In this document: in pieces, positions 8,034 to 16,464 of the stretch
Numbering within the stretch: position 1 is the stretch's first letter
How the letters are laid out: every line of letters starts with the position of its first letter
DNA from: Streptomyces longisporoflavus
GTDB taxonomy: Bacteria > Actinomycetota > Actinomycetes > Streptomycetales > Streptomycetaceae
DNA: 64,000 nucleotides
Assembly (NCBI RefSeq): GCF_014649775.1
Contig: NZ_BMTR01000012.1
Coordinates: 62,001-126,000 of the forward strand
Direction of reading: 5' to 3'
Position numbers and translations under genes: made by a program
Notes under the pieces: model-generated
The model's input: the letters and a program-made list of their open reading frames with translations, nothing else
The model's database searches: none
What the model was told of the DNA's origin: nothing

Positions 8034-9241
8034 GCCAGCCCTTCCAGTACGTCGGCCAGTGCGGTCACCCCTGCGACGCAGTCGTCCTCGGCGGCGAACT
8101 CCGCCGGGGAGTGCGAGACGCCCGTGGGGTTCCGTACGAACAGCATGGCGGTGGGGATCGAGCCGGACAAAATACCCGCGTCGTGTCCGGCGCCCGTGCC
8201 GAGGACCGGGACCGGCCGCTCCCCGCCCAGAAGCCTGCCCAGCTCGTCCCGCAGCGCGTCCTCGAACTCGACCACCGGCGTGAAGGACTCCCGTACGACG
8301 TCGAGGTCGATGCCGTGCCGGTCCGCGTACTCGCGGGCCGCCTTCTCGATGCCCGTCACGACCGTGTCCAGGGACTCCTGGTCCGCGGCACGTGAGTCCA
8401 GCCAGCCCCTGACCAGGGACGGGATCGCGTTGACGCCGTTCGGTTCGACCGCGATCTTACCGAAGGTGGCGACCGCACCCGCCAGTTCGGCTTCCCTGCG
8501 GGCCGCGAGGACCGTCTCCGCGTACGACAGCATCGGGTCGCGGCGGTCCGCCAGACGGGTGGTGCCCGCGTGGTTGGCCTCGCCCCTGAAGTCGAAGCGC
8601 CAGCGGCCGTGCGGCCAGATGGCGGAGGCGATGCCGACCGGGTCGCCGGTGAGGTCGAGGGCGCGGCCCTGCTCCACGTGGAGTTCGACGAACGCGCCGA
8701 TGCGGGCGAGGCGTTCCGGGTCCGGGCCGATGGCCGAAGGGTCGTAGCCCGCCGCCTCCATGGCTTGCGGGAGCGTGGTTCCGGACGCGTCCGTCAGCTC
8801 GTACGCCTTCTCCCGCGTGAGCTGTCCGGCGGTCAGGCGTGAGCCCACGCAGGCCAGGCCGAAGCGGGCGCCCTCCTCGTCGCCGAAGTTGGTGATGGCG
8901 AGCGGGCGGCGGAACGACACCTTCCGTGCGCGGAGTTCGTCCAGGGCCGCGAAGGAGGAGACCACCCCGAGCGGGCCGTCGAAGGCGCCGCCGTCCGGGA
9001 CGGAGTCCAGGTGCGAGCCCGTGACCACCGCGTCGCCGCGGGACGGGTCGCCGAGCCAGGCCCACTGGTTGCCGTTGCGGTCGACCTCGTAGTCGAGGCC
9101 GCGTGCCTCCGCCTGCGCCTGGAACCAGACGCGGCACTCGGCGTCGGCGGCGGTCCAGGCGTAACGGCGGTAGCCGCCCGTGGCGTCGCTGCGGCCGATG
9201 GGCCGCAGCGAGCGCCACATGGCGTGGAACGTGTCGCTCAC
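8024..9241 (-). CDS. M20-family amidohydrolase (allantoate amidohydrolase-like), in hut operon
   Basis: A 405-residue M20/N-carbamoyl-amidohydrolase family metalloenzyme. Visible metal-binding motifs are GSHLDSVPDGGAFDGP (His78, Asp80, Asp89), FGDEEGARF and ELHVEQG, and near the C-terminus GAGHDAGIL. Sequence-based annotation would say allantoate amidohydrolase. Its position between hutU and hutF, overlapping both by 4-10 bp, argues for a role in histidine breakdown. The missing step there is removal of formyl from N-formylglutamate, and no HutG-like gene is seen in the window. I infer that it may be the deformylase, acting on an N-acyl amino acid much like its family's ureido-acids. The alternative is true allantoate hydrolysis. 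Confidence 0.85.
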   Translation of the reverse strand: MSDTFHAMWRSLRPIGRSDATGGYRRYAWTAADAECRVWFQAQAEARGLDYEVDRNGNQWAWLGDPSRGDAVVTGSHLDSVPDGGAFDGPLGVVSSFAALDELRARKVSFRRPLAITNFGDEEGARFGLACVGSRLTAGQLTREKAYELTDASGTTLPQAMEAAGYDPSAIGPDPERLARIGAFVELHVEQGRALDLTGDPVGIASAIWPHGRWRFDFRGEANHAGTTRLADRRDPMLSYAETVLAARREAELAGAVATFGKIAVEPNGVNAIPSLVRGWLDSRAADQESLDTVVTGIEKAAREYADRHGIDLDVVRESFTPVVEFEDALRDELGRLLGGERPVPVLGTGAGHDAGILSGSIPTAMLFVRNPTGVSHSPAEFAAEDDCVAGVTALADVLEGLACR

Positions 9242-10920
9242 GCCTGGTCACCCTCGCTGCCGTCGTCACCCTCGCGCATCGGGATACGTACGCCCTTCTC
9301 GTCCGCCACGGACTCGGCGATGTCGTAGCCCGCGTCGACGTGCCGGATGACGCCCATGCCGGGGTCGTTCGTGAGGACGCGGCGGATCTTCTCGCCGGCC
9401 AGCTTCGTGCCGTCGGCCACCGAGACCTGGCCCGCGTGGATCGAGCGGCCCATGCCGACGCCGCCGCCGTGGTGGATGGAGACCCAGGAGGCGCCGGACG
9501 CGACGTTCACCATGGCGTTCAGGAGCGGCCAGTCGGCGATCGCGTCGGAGCCGTCGAGCATGGCTTCCGTCTCGCGGTACGGGGAGGCCACCGAGCCGCA
9601 GTCGAGGTGGTCGCGGCCGATGGCGAGGGGGGCGGCGAGGGTGCCGTTGCCGACCATGTCGTTGAACATGTCGCCGGCCTTGTCGCGCTCGCCCTGGCCC
9701 AGCCAGCAGATGCGCGCGGGCAGACCCTGGAAGTGGACGCGCTCGCCCGCCATCTTGATCCAGCGGTGCAGCGACTCGTTCTCCGGGAAGAGGTCGAGGA
9801 GCGCCTTGTCCGTCTTGTGGATGTCCGATGCCTCGCCCGAGAGTGCCGCCCAGCGGAACGGGCCCTTGCCCTCGCAGAAGAGCGGGCGGATGTAGGCGGG
9901 GACGAAGCCGGGGAAGGCGAACGCCCGTCCGTAGCCCGCGAGTTGGGCTTCGCCGCGGATGGAGTTGCCGTAGTCGAAGACCTCGGCGCCCGCGTCCATG
10001 AAGCCGACCATCGCCTCGACGTGCTTGGCCATGGACTCACGGGCGCGGGTGGTGAAGCCCGCCGGGTCCTTCGCCGCGAGCGTCTGCATGTCGTCGAAGT
10101 CGACGCCGGTGGGGAGGTAGGCGAGCGGGTCGTGGGCCGAGGTCTGGTCGGTCACGATGTCGATCGGGGCACCCTCGGCGAGCATGCGCGGAAGCAGGTC
10201 GGCCGCGTTGCCGAGCAGGCCGATGGAGAGCGGCTTTCGCTGGTCGCGGGCCTCTACCGCCAGCTGAAGGGCGTGCTCCAGGGAGTCGGCCTTCACGTCC
10301 AGGTAGCGGTGCTCGATGCGGCGCTCGATGGCGCGCGGGTCGACGTCGATACAGATCGCGACGCCGTCGTTCATCGTCACCGCGAGGGGCTGGGCGCCGC
10401 CCATGCCGCCGAGACCGGCGGTGAGCGTGATCGTCCCGGCGAGCGTGCCGTTGAACTTCTTCGCGGCGACGGCGGCGAAGGTCTCGTACGTGCCCTGGAG
10501 GATGCCCTGCGTGCCGATGTAGATCCACGAACCTGCGGTCATCTGGCCGTACATCGTGAGGCCGAGGGCCTCAAGGCGCCGGAACTCCTCCCAGTTCGCC
10601 CAGTCGCCCACGAGGTTCGAGTTGGCGATCAGGACGCGCGGCGCCCACTCGTGGGTCTGCATGACGCCGACGGGGCGGCCGGACTGGACGAGCATCGTCT
10701 CGTCCTGCTTGAGGGTCTTCAGGGTGCGGACCATCGCGTCGAAGGAGCGCCAGTCGCGGGCCGCCTTGCCGGTGCCGCCGTAGACGACGAGCTGGTCGGG
10801 GTGCTCGGCGACCTCGGGGTCGAGGTTGTTCTGCAGCATGCGCAGGGCGGCTTCCTGCTGCCATCCCAGGGCGCTCAGTCCACTGCCGCGCGGTGCCCGT
10901 ACGGGGCGGGGTCCTGACAT
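9238..10920 (-). CDS. hutU: Urocanate hydratase
   Basis: A 560-residue NAD+-dependent urocanase that converts urocanate to 4-imidazolone-5-propanoate. Family motifs include VVYGGTGKAARDW, MQTHEWAPRVLIANSN and GTQGILQGTYETFAAVA. A later segment, TLTAGLGGMGGAQPLAVTMN, provides the glycine-rich NAD site. WVSIHHGGGVGMGRSIHAG follows near the C-terminus. The ATG at 10920 is preceded by GAGGAGG seven bases away. It is the first gene of the hut operon and overlaps the next gene by 4 bp. An inverted repeat lies about 40 bp upstream. The histidine ammonia-lyase proper is not adjacent. Confidence 0.96.
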   Translation of the reverse strand: MSGPRPVRAPRGSGLSALGWQQEAALRMLQNNLDPEVAEHPDQLVVYGGTGKAARDWRSFDAMVRTLKTLKQDETMLVQSGRPVGVMQTHEWAPRVLIANSNLVGDWANWEEFRRLEALGLTMYGQMTAGSWIYIGTQGILQGTYETFAAVAAKKFNGTLAGTITLTAGLGGMGGAQPLAVTMNDGVAICIDVDPRAIERRIEHRYLDVKADSLEHALQLAVEARDQRKPLSIGLLGNAADLLPRMLAEGAPIDIVTDQTSAHDPLAYLPTGVDFDDMQTLAAKDPAGFTTRARESMAKHVEAMVGFMDAGAEVFDYGNSIRGEAQLAGYGRAFAFPGFVPAYIRPLFCEGKGPFRWAALSGEASDIHKTDKALLDLFPENESLHRWIKMAGERVHFQGLPARICWLGQGERDKAGDMFNDMVGNGTLAAPLAIGRDHLDCGSVASPYRETEAMLDGSDAIADWPLLNAMVNVASGASWVSIHHGGGVGMGRSIHAGQVSVADGTKLAGEKIRRVLTNDPGMGVIRHVDAGYDIAESVADEKGVRIPMREGDDGSEGDQA

Positions 10921-10959
10921 GGCGATGCCTCCTCGCGTGAAGCTCTGTTGTGACGTTGT

Positions 10960-10984
10960 TATTCACATCCTGCGATGTTGAATA
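10960..10984. promoter_or_regulatory. Inverted repeat between hutU and decarboxylase gene
   Basis: TATTCACATC (10960-10969), CTGC, then GATGTTGAATA (10974-10984) form a nearly perfect palindrome with one extra base. An imperfect palindrome TTGAATAGAGCTAGTCAA overlaps it. The divergent position and A+T-rich arms suggest an operator controlling hutU, the decarboxylase gene or both. Confidence 0.5.
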
Positions 10985-11044
10985 GAGCTAGTCAATACGT
11001 TGACGGGGCAGCGATACCACGTATCGGATGATTGGCTGGAACAC

Positions 11045-12484
11045 ATGAGCGATCAGGGCACGGAGACCGCACACGCAACCGAAGTGGACAGAGAGGATCC
11101 GACGGACCGCGCCGTCCGGCGGGACCAAGCCGTCCGCGCCGCAGTCGAACAGGGCCTCGTGGACCCCGCGTCCCCGATCATCGGCCTCCTCGACGTCACC
11201 GGCATCCGCTCGGCCGCCGCCTCGCTGCGCGCCGCCTTCGAGGCCGTCACACCGCCCGGCACACCCGTCCTGCACGCCTTCGCGGTGAAGGCCTCGCCCC
11301 TGGTCCCGGTCCTGCGGCTGCTCCGCGACGCCGGCATCGGCGCCGAGGTGGCGAGCCCCGGCGAACTGGCTCTCGCGCGGGCCGCCGGTGTGCCGCCCGG
11401 GCACACGGTCCTCGACTCGCCCGCGAAGACGCCGGCCGAACTGCGCGAGGCCCTCGCCCTCGGCATCGCGGTGAACGCGGACAATCCGCAGGAGCTCGCC
11501 CGCATCGACGCGCTGACCCGGTCGGCGCCCACCACCTCCCCCATCGGCCTGCGCGTGAACCCGCAGATCGGCGGCGGCTCCATCGGCGCCCTCTCCACCG
11601 CGACGGCGACCTCCAAGTTCGGCGTCGCACTGCTCGACGCCGGCGCCCGCGAGTGGGTCGTCCAGGCGTACCTGGACCGGCCCTGGCTGACCCGCCTGCA
11701 CGCCCACTCCGGGTCGCAGGGCATGCCGCTCGAAATGATGGTGCGGGGCGTGGCGGCGACGTACGAACTGGCCGAGGAGATCAACGGGCGGGCCGGGCGG
11801 CAGCAGATCGACACCATCGACATCGGCGGCGGTCTGCCGGTCAACTTCGGCTCGGACGAGGAGACTCCGACGCACGCGCAGTACGCGCGTCGCCTGAAGT
11901 CCCGCGTGCCGGGGCTGCTCGACGGGCGCTACGGCCTCGTCACCGAGTTCGGCCGCTCGCTGCTCGCCAAGCACGGCACGATCCTGGCCCGCGTCGAGTA
12001 CGCCAAGACGGCGGGCACCCGGCCCATCGCGGTGACGCACGCGGGCGTCCAGGTGGCGGCGCGCACCGTCTACGCGCCCGCGTCCTGGCCGCTGCGGATC
12101 GCCGCGTTCGACGCGAAGGGGCGCCCGAAGAGCGGCCCGAACGTCGGCCAGGACATCGCGGGCCCGGCCTGTTTCGCGGGCGACCTGCTCGCGGAGAACC
12201 GGCCGCTCCCGCTGCTCGAACAGGGTGATTACGCGGCGGTGCTCGACACGGGCGCGTACTACTTCGCGCACCACTACTCGTACAACAGCCTTGCCAGGCC
12301 GGGGATCTACGGCTTCGCGACGAAGACGGACACGGTGGCGGGCACCGGGGCGGGTACCGGGGTGGGTACGGAAGCGGGCGCGGCCGAGTCGGTCATCTTC
12401 GCGACCGTGCGCGAGCCGCAGACGCTGGAGGAGATCGTCGCCGAGTCGGGGGGCGCGCGGCGGGACGCGTTGCGCGACCTCTGA
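11045..12484 (+). CDS. PLP-dependent diaminopimelate/ornithine-type decarboxylase family protein
   Basis: A 479-residue alanine-racemase-fold (type III) decarboxylase. The PLP lysine is in HAFAVKASPL (Lys82). DIGGGLPVNF binds the phosphate. GPACFAGD carries the catalytic-region cysteine, and DTGAYYFAHHYSYNS carries the conserved tyrosine. The C-terminus has a Gly/Thr-rich insert (GTGAGTGVGTE) that is not typical of the family. The ATG at 11045 is chosen over an upstream TTG at 11000, because that TTG lies in TTGACG, which may itself be a -35 element. The gene is divergent from the hut operon and followed by an amino acid permease. The substrate is unknown; a basic amino acid is likeliest. Housekeeping lysA would be expected elsewhere. 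Confidence 0.8.
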   Translation: MSDQGTETAHATEVDREDPTDRAVRRDQAVRAAVEQGLVDPASPIIGLLDVTGIRSAAASLRAAFEAVTPPGTPVLHAFAVKASPLVPVLRLLRDAGIGAEVASPGELALARAAGVPPGHTVLDSPAKTPAELREALALGIAVNADNPQELARIDALTRSAPTTSPIGLRVNPQIGGGSIGALSTATATSKFGVALLDAGAREWVVQAYLDRPWLTRLHAHSGSQGMPLEMMVRGVAATYELAEEINGRAGRQQIDTIDIGGGLPVNFGSDEETPTHAQYARRLKSRVPGLLDGRYGLVTEFGRSLLAKHGTILARVEYAKTAGTRPIAVTHAGVQVAARTVYAPASWPLRIAAFDAKGRPKSGPNVGQDIAGPACFAGDLLAENRPLPLLEQGDYAAVLDTGAYYFAHHYSYNSLARPGIYGFATKTDTVAGTGAGTGVGTEAGAAESVIFATVREPQTLEEIVAESGGARRDALRDL

Positions 12485-12639
12485 ATCGCTCCGGGGCGCC
12501 CCCGAAGTTCTGTCCCGCTGCCTCCGGGGCGCCCCCCGGGATTCCCCTGAGGTTCCTCTGACGTTCCTCAACTCCCGCATGCCACGGGCGTTGTGGGGCA
12601 CATCCTCCCTCCAGGCCCACGCTCGGGGGAGATGATCCT

Positions 12640-14007
12640 GTGACGACACCCAATGCCACCACCGACACCCCACCGCCCGACGGAGAACCCGCGCTGCGCC
12701 GCGCGATCGGACCCAAGCTCCTGATCTTGTTCGTGATCGGCGACATCCTCGGCACCGGTATCTACGCCACCACCGGCAAGGTCGCGGGAAAGGTCGGCGG
12801 CGCGCTGTGGCTGCCCTTCGCGATCGGCTTCGTCGTGGCGATCCTCACGGCGGCGTCGTACGCCGAACTGGTCGGCAAGTATCCGAAGGCGGCGGGCGCC
12901 GCTCTCTACACCCAGAAGGCCTTCAAGGTCCCCTTCTTGACCTTCATCATCGCCTTCATGGTGATGTGCTCGGGCCTGTCGTCGGCGAGCGCCGCGGCCC
13001 GCGCGTTCAGCGGCGACTATCTCGGAGAGCTGACGAGCAACGCCCTCCCGCCGACGCTGGTCGCGATCCTCTTCATCCTCGCGCTCGCGGCACTGAACCT
13101 GCGGGGCGTCTCGGAGTCGGTGAAGACGAACGTGGTCCTCACGCTCGTCGAGGTGACCGGTCTGGCCGTCATCCTCGCGATCGGCGCCTACGCGGTCCTG
13201 AGCGGGGACGGCGAACCGTCCCGCCTGACGGAGTTCGAGGCCGGAGGCGGCACGGGCTATGCCCTGATGACGGGCGTCCTGGGCGCGACGGCACTCGGCT
13301 TCTTCGCGTTCGTCGGCTTCGAGGACTCGGTGAACATGGCCGAGGAGACGAAGGACCCGGTGCGCACGTTCCCGCGGGCGATCTTCATCGGTGTCACGGT
13401 GACGGGCACCATCTATGTCCTGGTGGCGCTGGTGTCGTCGCTGCTCGTGGACTACAAGGTCCTTGAAGGATCGAGCGGCCCGCTGCTCGAGGTCGTGAAG
13501 GCGGGCGGCATCGACTTCCCGCACAAACTCTTCGCGCTGATCGCCCTGTTCGCGGTCACCAACTCGGCGCTGATCAACATCATGATGGCCTCCCGGCTCT
13601 GTTACGGCATGGCCAACGAACGCATCCTGCCGCGCGCGATGGGCCGGGTCCTGCCCCGCCGCCGTACGCCGGTGGTCGGCATCGTCTTCGTCTCGCTGAT
13701 CGCGATCGGCCTGGTGACGACCGGGGAGATCGAGGGGCTCGGCGACACGACCGCGTTCCTGCTCCTGTGCGTGTTCGCGGTGGTCAACGTGGCGGTCCTG
13801 GTGCTGCGCCGCGACCCCGTGGAGCACAAGCACTTCCGGGCGCCGACGATCCTGCCGGTGCTCGGCGCCGCCACCGCCCTGGTCCTCGCGAGCCCCCTCG
13901 CGGACCGCCCGGCGGAGGTCTATGTCCGGGCCGGGGTATTGCTCGCCGTCGGCATCGGCCTGTGGATCGTGAACAAGGTGGTGCTCAAGGCGCGCGGCGA
14001 GGAGTGA
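12640..14007 (+). CDS. APC-family amino acid permease
   Basis: A 455-residue integral membrane protein with about 12 predicted helices. The APC signature in helix 1 is GDILGTGIYATTGKVAGKVGG. FVGFEDSVNMAEETKDPVRTFP matches the conserved loop after helix 6. The start is GTG 12640, with GGGGGAG eight bases upstream. It lies 155 bp after the decarboxylase gene on the same strand, which suggests import of the decarboxylase substrate or antiport with its product. The gap contains GC-rich palindromes (CCGGGGCGCCCC), so co-transcription is not certain. Confidence 0.88.
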   Translation: MTTPNATTDTPPPDGEPALRRAIGPKLLILFVIGDILGTGIYATTGKVAGKVGGALWLPFAIGFVVAILTAASYAELVGKYPKAAGAALYTQKAFKVPFLTFIIAFMVMCSGLSSASAAARAFSGDYLGELTSNALPPTLVAILFILALAALNLRGVSESVKTNVVLTLVEVTGLAVILAIGAYAVLSGDGEPSRLTEFEAGGGTGYALMTGVLGATALGFFAFVGFEDSVNMAEETKDPVRTFPRAIFIGVTVTGTIYVLVALVSSLLVDYKVLEGSSGPLLEVVKAGGIDFPHKLFALIALFAVTNSALINIMMASRLCYGMANERILPRAMGRVLPRRRTPVVGIVFVSLIAIGLVTTGEIEGLGDTTAFLLLCVFAVVNVAVLVLRRDPVEHKHFRAPTILPVLGAATALVLASPLADRPAEVYVRAGVLLAVGIGLWIVNKVVLKARGEE

Positions 14008-14143
14008 CCCGGTGAAAGTGACACCACTGGGTTGACCCGGTGGGAATGACCCCGGGGCGTATCGGTCGCTAGGCCGCTACATTCGGTCAGGCTCGGGCCC
14101 TACCCGAACCCGCCTGGCACCGATCCCGTCGGGGTCGGGCATG

Positions 14144-14174
14144 TTCCCCTGGAAAGTGCCTATTTCCCTGGAAA
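14144..14174. promoter_or_regulatory. Tandem palindromes upstream of roadblock cluster
   Basis: TTCCCCTGGAA (14144-14154) and TTTCCCTGGAAA (14163-14174) are two copies of the palindrome TTCC-N3-GGAA about two helical turns apart. They lie about 100-130 bp before the first roadblock gene. They are a candidate two-site operator. Confidence 0.45.
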
Positions 14175-14272
14175 CTCCACGTCTTCCGCCTACCTTCCTC
14201 ACACCGGGAAGCGCGCAGCTCCCGGTCGGGTGGTAGGGGCCACCCGGTTCAACCCTGGGGAAGGGGAGCCGC

Positions 14273-14689
14273 GTGCCCGGAATCGATGAGTGTCTGCTGG
14301 AAGCCATGACACTGCCCGGTGCCCGCGGAGCGGCGATCGTCGACTGGACCAGCGGGCTCGCCCTCGGTTCGGTCGGCGATCCGCCGGGCGGCGACCACGA
14401 GGCGACCGCGGCGGAGACCGCGGAGGTGGCACGGTCCGCGGCCGAGTACCAGGCGTTCGCGCCCAAGGACGACCCGCTGGACACCGCGCGCGGCGACACG
14501 GACCGCAAGGGACTCCCCGTGGAGGACCTCATGGTCACCACGCGGACCGGATTCCATCTGATCCGCTTCGTCGAAACGACCTTCGACAGCAGCGTCTTCC
14601 TCTACCTCTGGCTGGACCGGCACACCGGCAACCTCGCGCTGGCACGCATACGGCTGCGGGACCTCTCCGAACGACTGGTCCTGGTGTGA
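14273..14689 (+). CDS. Roadblock/LC7-like protein, first of cluster
   Basis: A 138-residue protein similar in layout to the last gene of this cluster. GARGAAIVDWTSGLALGS corresponds to the first strands of a roadblock domain, and TGFHLIRFVETTF plus VFLYLWLDRHTGNLALARI to the C-terminal half. An Ala/Glu/Asp-rich insert separates them. Roadblock proteins are small cytosolic scaffolds or regulators of small GTPases. The GTG start at 14273 has GGGGAG six bases upstream. Its stop overlaps the next gene's GTG start (GTGA). No membrane segment is seen. Confidence 0.75.
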   Translation: MPGIDECLLEAMTLPGARGAAIVDWTSGLALGSVGDPPGGDHEATAAETAEVARSAAEYQAFAPKDDPLDTARGDTDRKGLPVEDLMVTTRTGFHLIRFVETTFDSSVFLYLWLDRHTGNLALARIRLRDLSERLVLV

Positions 14690-15465
14690 ACGCCATGCGC
14701 ATCACCGCGTCCGCCATCTCGCCCATGCTGATGCGCCTGGCCGCCGAGCAGGCGACCGGCGCCCTTCTGCGCGACCAGGGCACCCTCTATCTCGTCGACG
14801 GCCGCATCGTGCACGCGGAGAGCCCGGCGGCACCGGGCATAGACGTCCTGCTCACGGCCGGCGGGGCGCTGCCCCCGCAGGGCTGGCAGGAGGCCCTCTC
14901 GCTCGCGGGCACCCGGCACGAGGTGGGGCGGCACCTGGTCGACAGCGGCCGGGTCACGGCGGGCGAGCTGGAGATGTGCCACATCGGGGCGCTGTTCGAC
15001 GCCGCGTTCTTCGTCCTCGGCCCGGCGAGCGGACCTACCCGGTTCCGTTACGGCGTCGCGCACTGGCTCGGCCGGGTGCGCCCGGTGGCCGCCGAGACCG
15101 TGGAGCGCGAGACCCGGCGGCGCAGGGCGCTGCTCGACAGGGTCTGGCCCTGCCCGGAGCTGGACACCTCCCCCGTCGTGCCGCGCCCGCCCGCGCCCGG
15201 CCAAACGCTCACCGGGCGCCAGGTCGCGCTGCTGCGGCTCGCCGACGGTGTCCGCACGCCGACGGCCATCGCCTGGGCCCTGGGCCGGCCCACCTTCCAC
15301 ACCCTGATCGAGGTCAGGCGGCTGGCCGCGGCCGGTCTCGTGGAACCGCCGCGGACAAAGGGCCCGGCTCCGCCGGTGTTCCCCGCCCCGCTGACCGAAG
15401 ACAACCCCGAGCCGGACATCGCCCTGCTGCGCCGGGTCCGTGACGCGCTGGAGGCGAGCCTGTGA
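14686..15465 (+). CDS. DUF4388 (PatA N-terminal)-like protein in roadblock cluster
   Basis: A 259-residue protein. The N-terminal roughly 110 residues (MLMRLAAEQATGALLR followed by GTLYLVDGRIVHAESP) look like the DUF4388/PatA N-terminal domain, which is common in bacterial signalling and motility regulators. A C-terminal segment around residues 170-230 (TGRQVALLRLADGVRTPTAI and LIEVRRLAAAGLVEPP) resembles a winged-helix DNA-binding fold. GTG 14686 gives the overlap typical of coupled translation. ATG 14695 is the alternative. I regard the domain names as likely but unverified. Confidence 0.7.
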   Translation: MNAMRITASAISPMLMRLAAEQATGALLRDQGTLYLVDGRIVHAESPAAPGIDVLLTAGGALPPQGWQEALSLAGTRHEVGRHLVDSGRVTAGELEMCHIGALFDAAFFVLGPASGPTRFRYGVAHWLGRVRPVAAETVERETRRRRALLDRVWPCPELDTSPVVPRPPAPGQTLTGRQVALLRLADGVRTPTAIAWALGRPTFHTLIEVRRLAAAGLVEPPRTKGPAPPVFPAPLTEDNPEPDIALLRRVRDALEASL

Positions 15466-15547
15466 ATCTCCTTACGGGCCAATGGACTTGGCCCCCGTTC
15501 CCATGAAGTTCCGCGCGCTCTTCAAGCGCCCCGGGAGGAGAGAGCTG

Positions 15548-15940
15548 ATGGCTGCCGAAGCCGACGTACTCGTGGAACTGAAACGGCTGCGGACCAGGAT
15601 TCCTCAGCTCAGGGGCGCTCTGACGGCCAGCGTCGACGGGCTCCTGCTCGCGCAGGACGCGACGGACGTCGAGGCGGAGGGCGTCTGCGCCCTCACCGCG
15701 GCGGCGCTCGGGGTCGCCCTGCGGCTGTCCGACGCGACGGGCCAGGGCGGTTTCCGCGAACTGCTCATCCGCGGCGAGGACGGCTACGTGGCGACGTACA
15801 CCGCCGGCTCCTCCGCCGTGCTGACCCTGCTCGCCGAGCCCCGCGTCAACGTGGGCCGGCTCCATCTGGAGGGCCGCCGTTCCAGTGCGGTCATCGGAGA
15901 GCTGGTCGACGCCGCCGTCGAACGAGCGGAGGAAATCTGA
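15548..15940 (+). CDS. Roadblock/LC7 domain protein, second of cluster
   Basis: A 130-residue protein covering one roadblock domain (IPQLRGALTASVDGLLLAQD at the N-terminus, GSSAVLTLLAEPRVNVGRLH later, and a C-terminal helix VIGELVDAAVERAEEI). The ATG at 15548 is chosen because GGAGGAG lies eight bases upstream. ATGs at 15484 and 15503 have no such site. It follows the DUF4388-like gene by 82 bp and precedes the third roadblock gene closely, consistent with one operon. Confidence 0.75.
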   Translation: MAAEADVLVELKRLRTRIPQLRGALTASVDGLLLAQDATDVEAEGVCALTAAALGVALRLSDATGQGGFRELLIRGEDGYVATYTAGSSAVLTLLAEPRVNVGRLHLEGRRSSAVIGELVDAAVERAEEI

Positions 15941-16015
15941 CCCATGTCCCCCACCACACCCTCATCGTCCTCGTCACCGCGGACACCCAGCAGACGGAAA
16001 GGAAGTGCGAAATTC

Positions 16016-16390
16016 ATGGCCAACACAGAAACGTCGCTCAAGGAAGTCACCACCTCGATCGAAGGAGTCATCGGCGCCGCCCTCGTCGACTACACGAGCG
16101 GCATGGCCCTGGGCACCATCGGCGGCGGAAAGGATCTGGATCTGTCCGTCGCCGCGGCCGGGAACACCGACGTGGTGCGCGCCAAGCTGCGCACGATGGA
16201 GATGCTCAACCTCAAGGACGACATCGAGGACATCCTGATCTCGCTCAGCAGCCAGTACCACCTGATCCGGCTGATCAAGGGGCGCAACAACAACGGGTTG
16301 TTCCTCTACGTGGCCCTCGACAAGGACCGGGCCAATCTGGCCATGGCCCGGCACCAGCTCAAGCGCATCGAGACGAATCTCGACGTCTGA
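16016..16390 (+). CDS. Roadblock/LC7 domain protein, third of cluster
   Basis: A 124-residue roadblock domain (SIEGVIGAALVDYTSGMALG, then LISLSSQYHLIRLIKGRN and GLFLYVALDKDRANLAMARH). ATG 16016 has AAAGGAAG about ten bases upstream. An in-frame ATG at 15944, with GGAGG 11 bases upstream, would add a Ser/Pro/Thr-rich 24-residue extension and cannot be excluded. It resembles the first gene of the cluster closely enough to suggest duplication. Cytosolic; role unknown. Confidence 0.78.
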   Translation: MANTETSLKEVTTSIEGVIGAALVDYTSGMALGTIGGGKDLDLSVAAAGNTDVVRAKLRTMEMLNLKDDIEDILISLSSQYHLIRLIKGRNNNGLFLYVALDKDRANLAMARHQLKRIETNLDV

Positions 16391-16416
16391 GTACGGCGTC
16401 CGAGTGAACGGAGCGG

Positions 16417-16446
16417 GGCGGGCCGGGCCTTCGGGTCCGGCCCGCC
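16417..16446 (+). terminator. UUCG-loop terminator after roadblock cluster
   Basis: GGCGGGCCGGGCC (16417-16429), loop TTCG, then GGTCCGGCCCGCC (16434-16446) give a 13-bp stem with one G-U pair. It lies between convergent genes. Confidence 0.75.
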
Positions 16447-16464
16447 GTGCGGTCCGGACGCCGT

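Noticed and set aside
9103..10917. A 604-residue plus-strand frame opposite hutU
   Set aside because: Shadow of hutU; low-complexity Val/Asp/Gly/Arg composition and no ribosome site.
11000..11044. TTG start for the decarboxylase at 11000
   Set aside because: The TTG lies in a -35-like TTGACG and has no ribosome site. The extra 15 residues are not family-like, so ATG 11045 is used.
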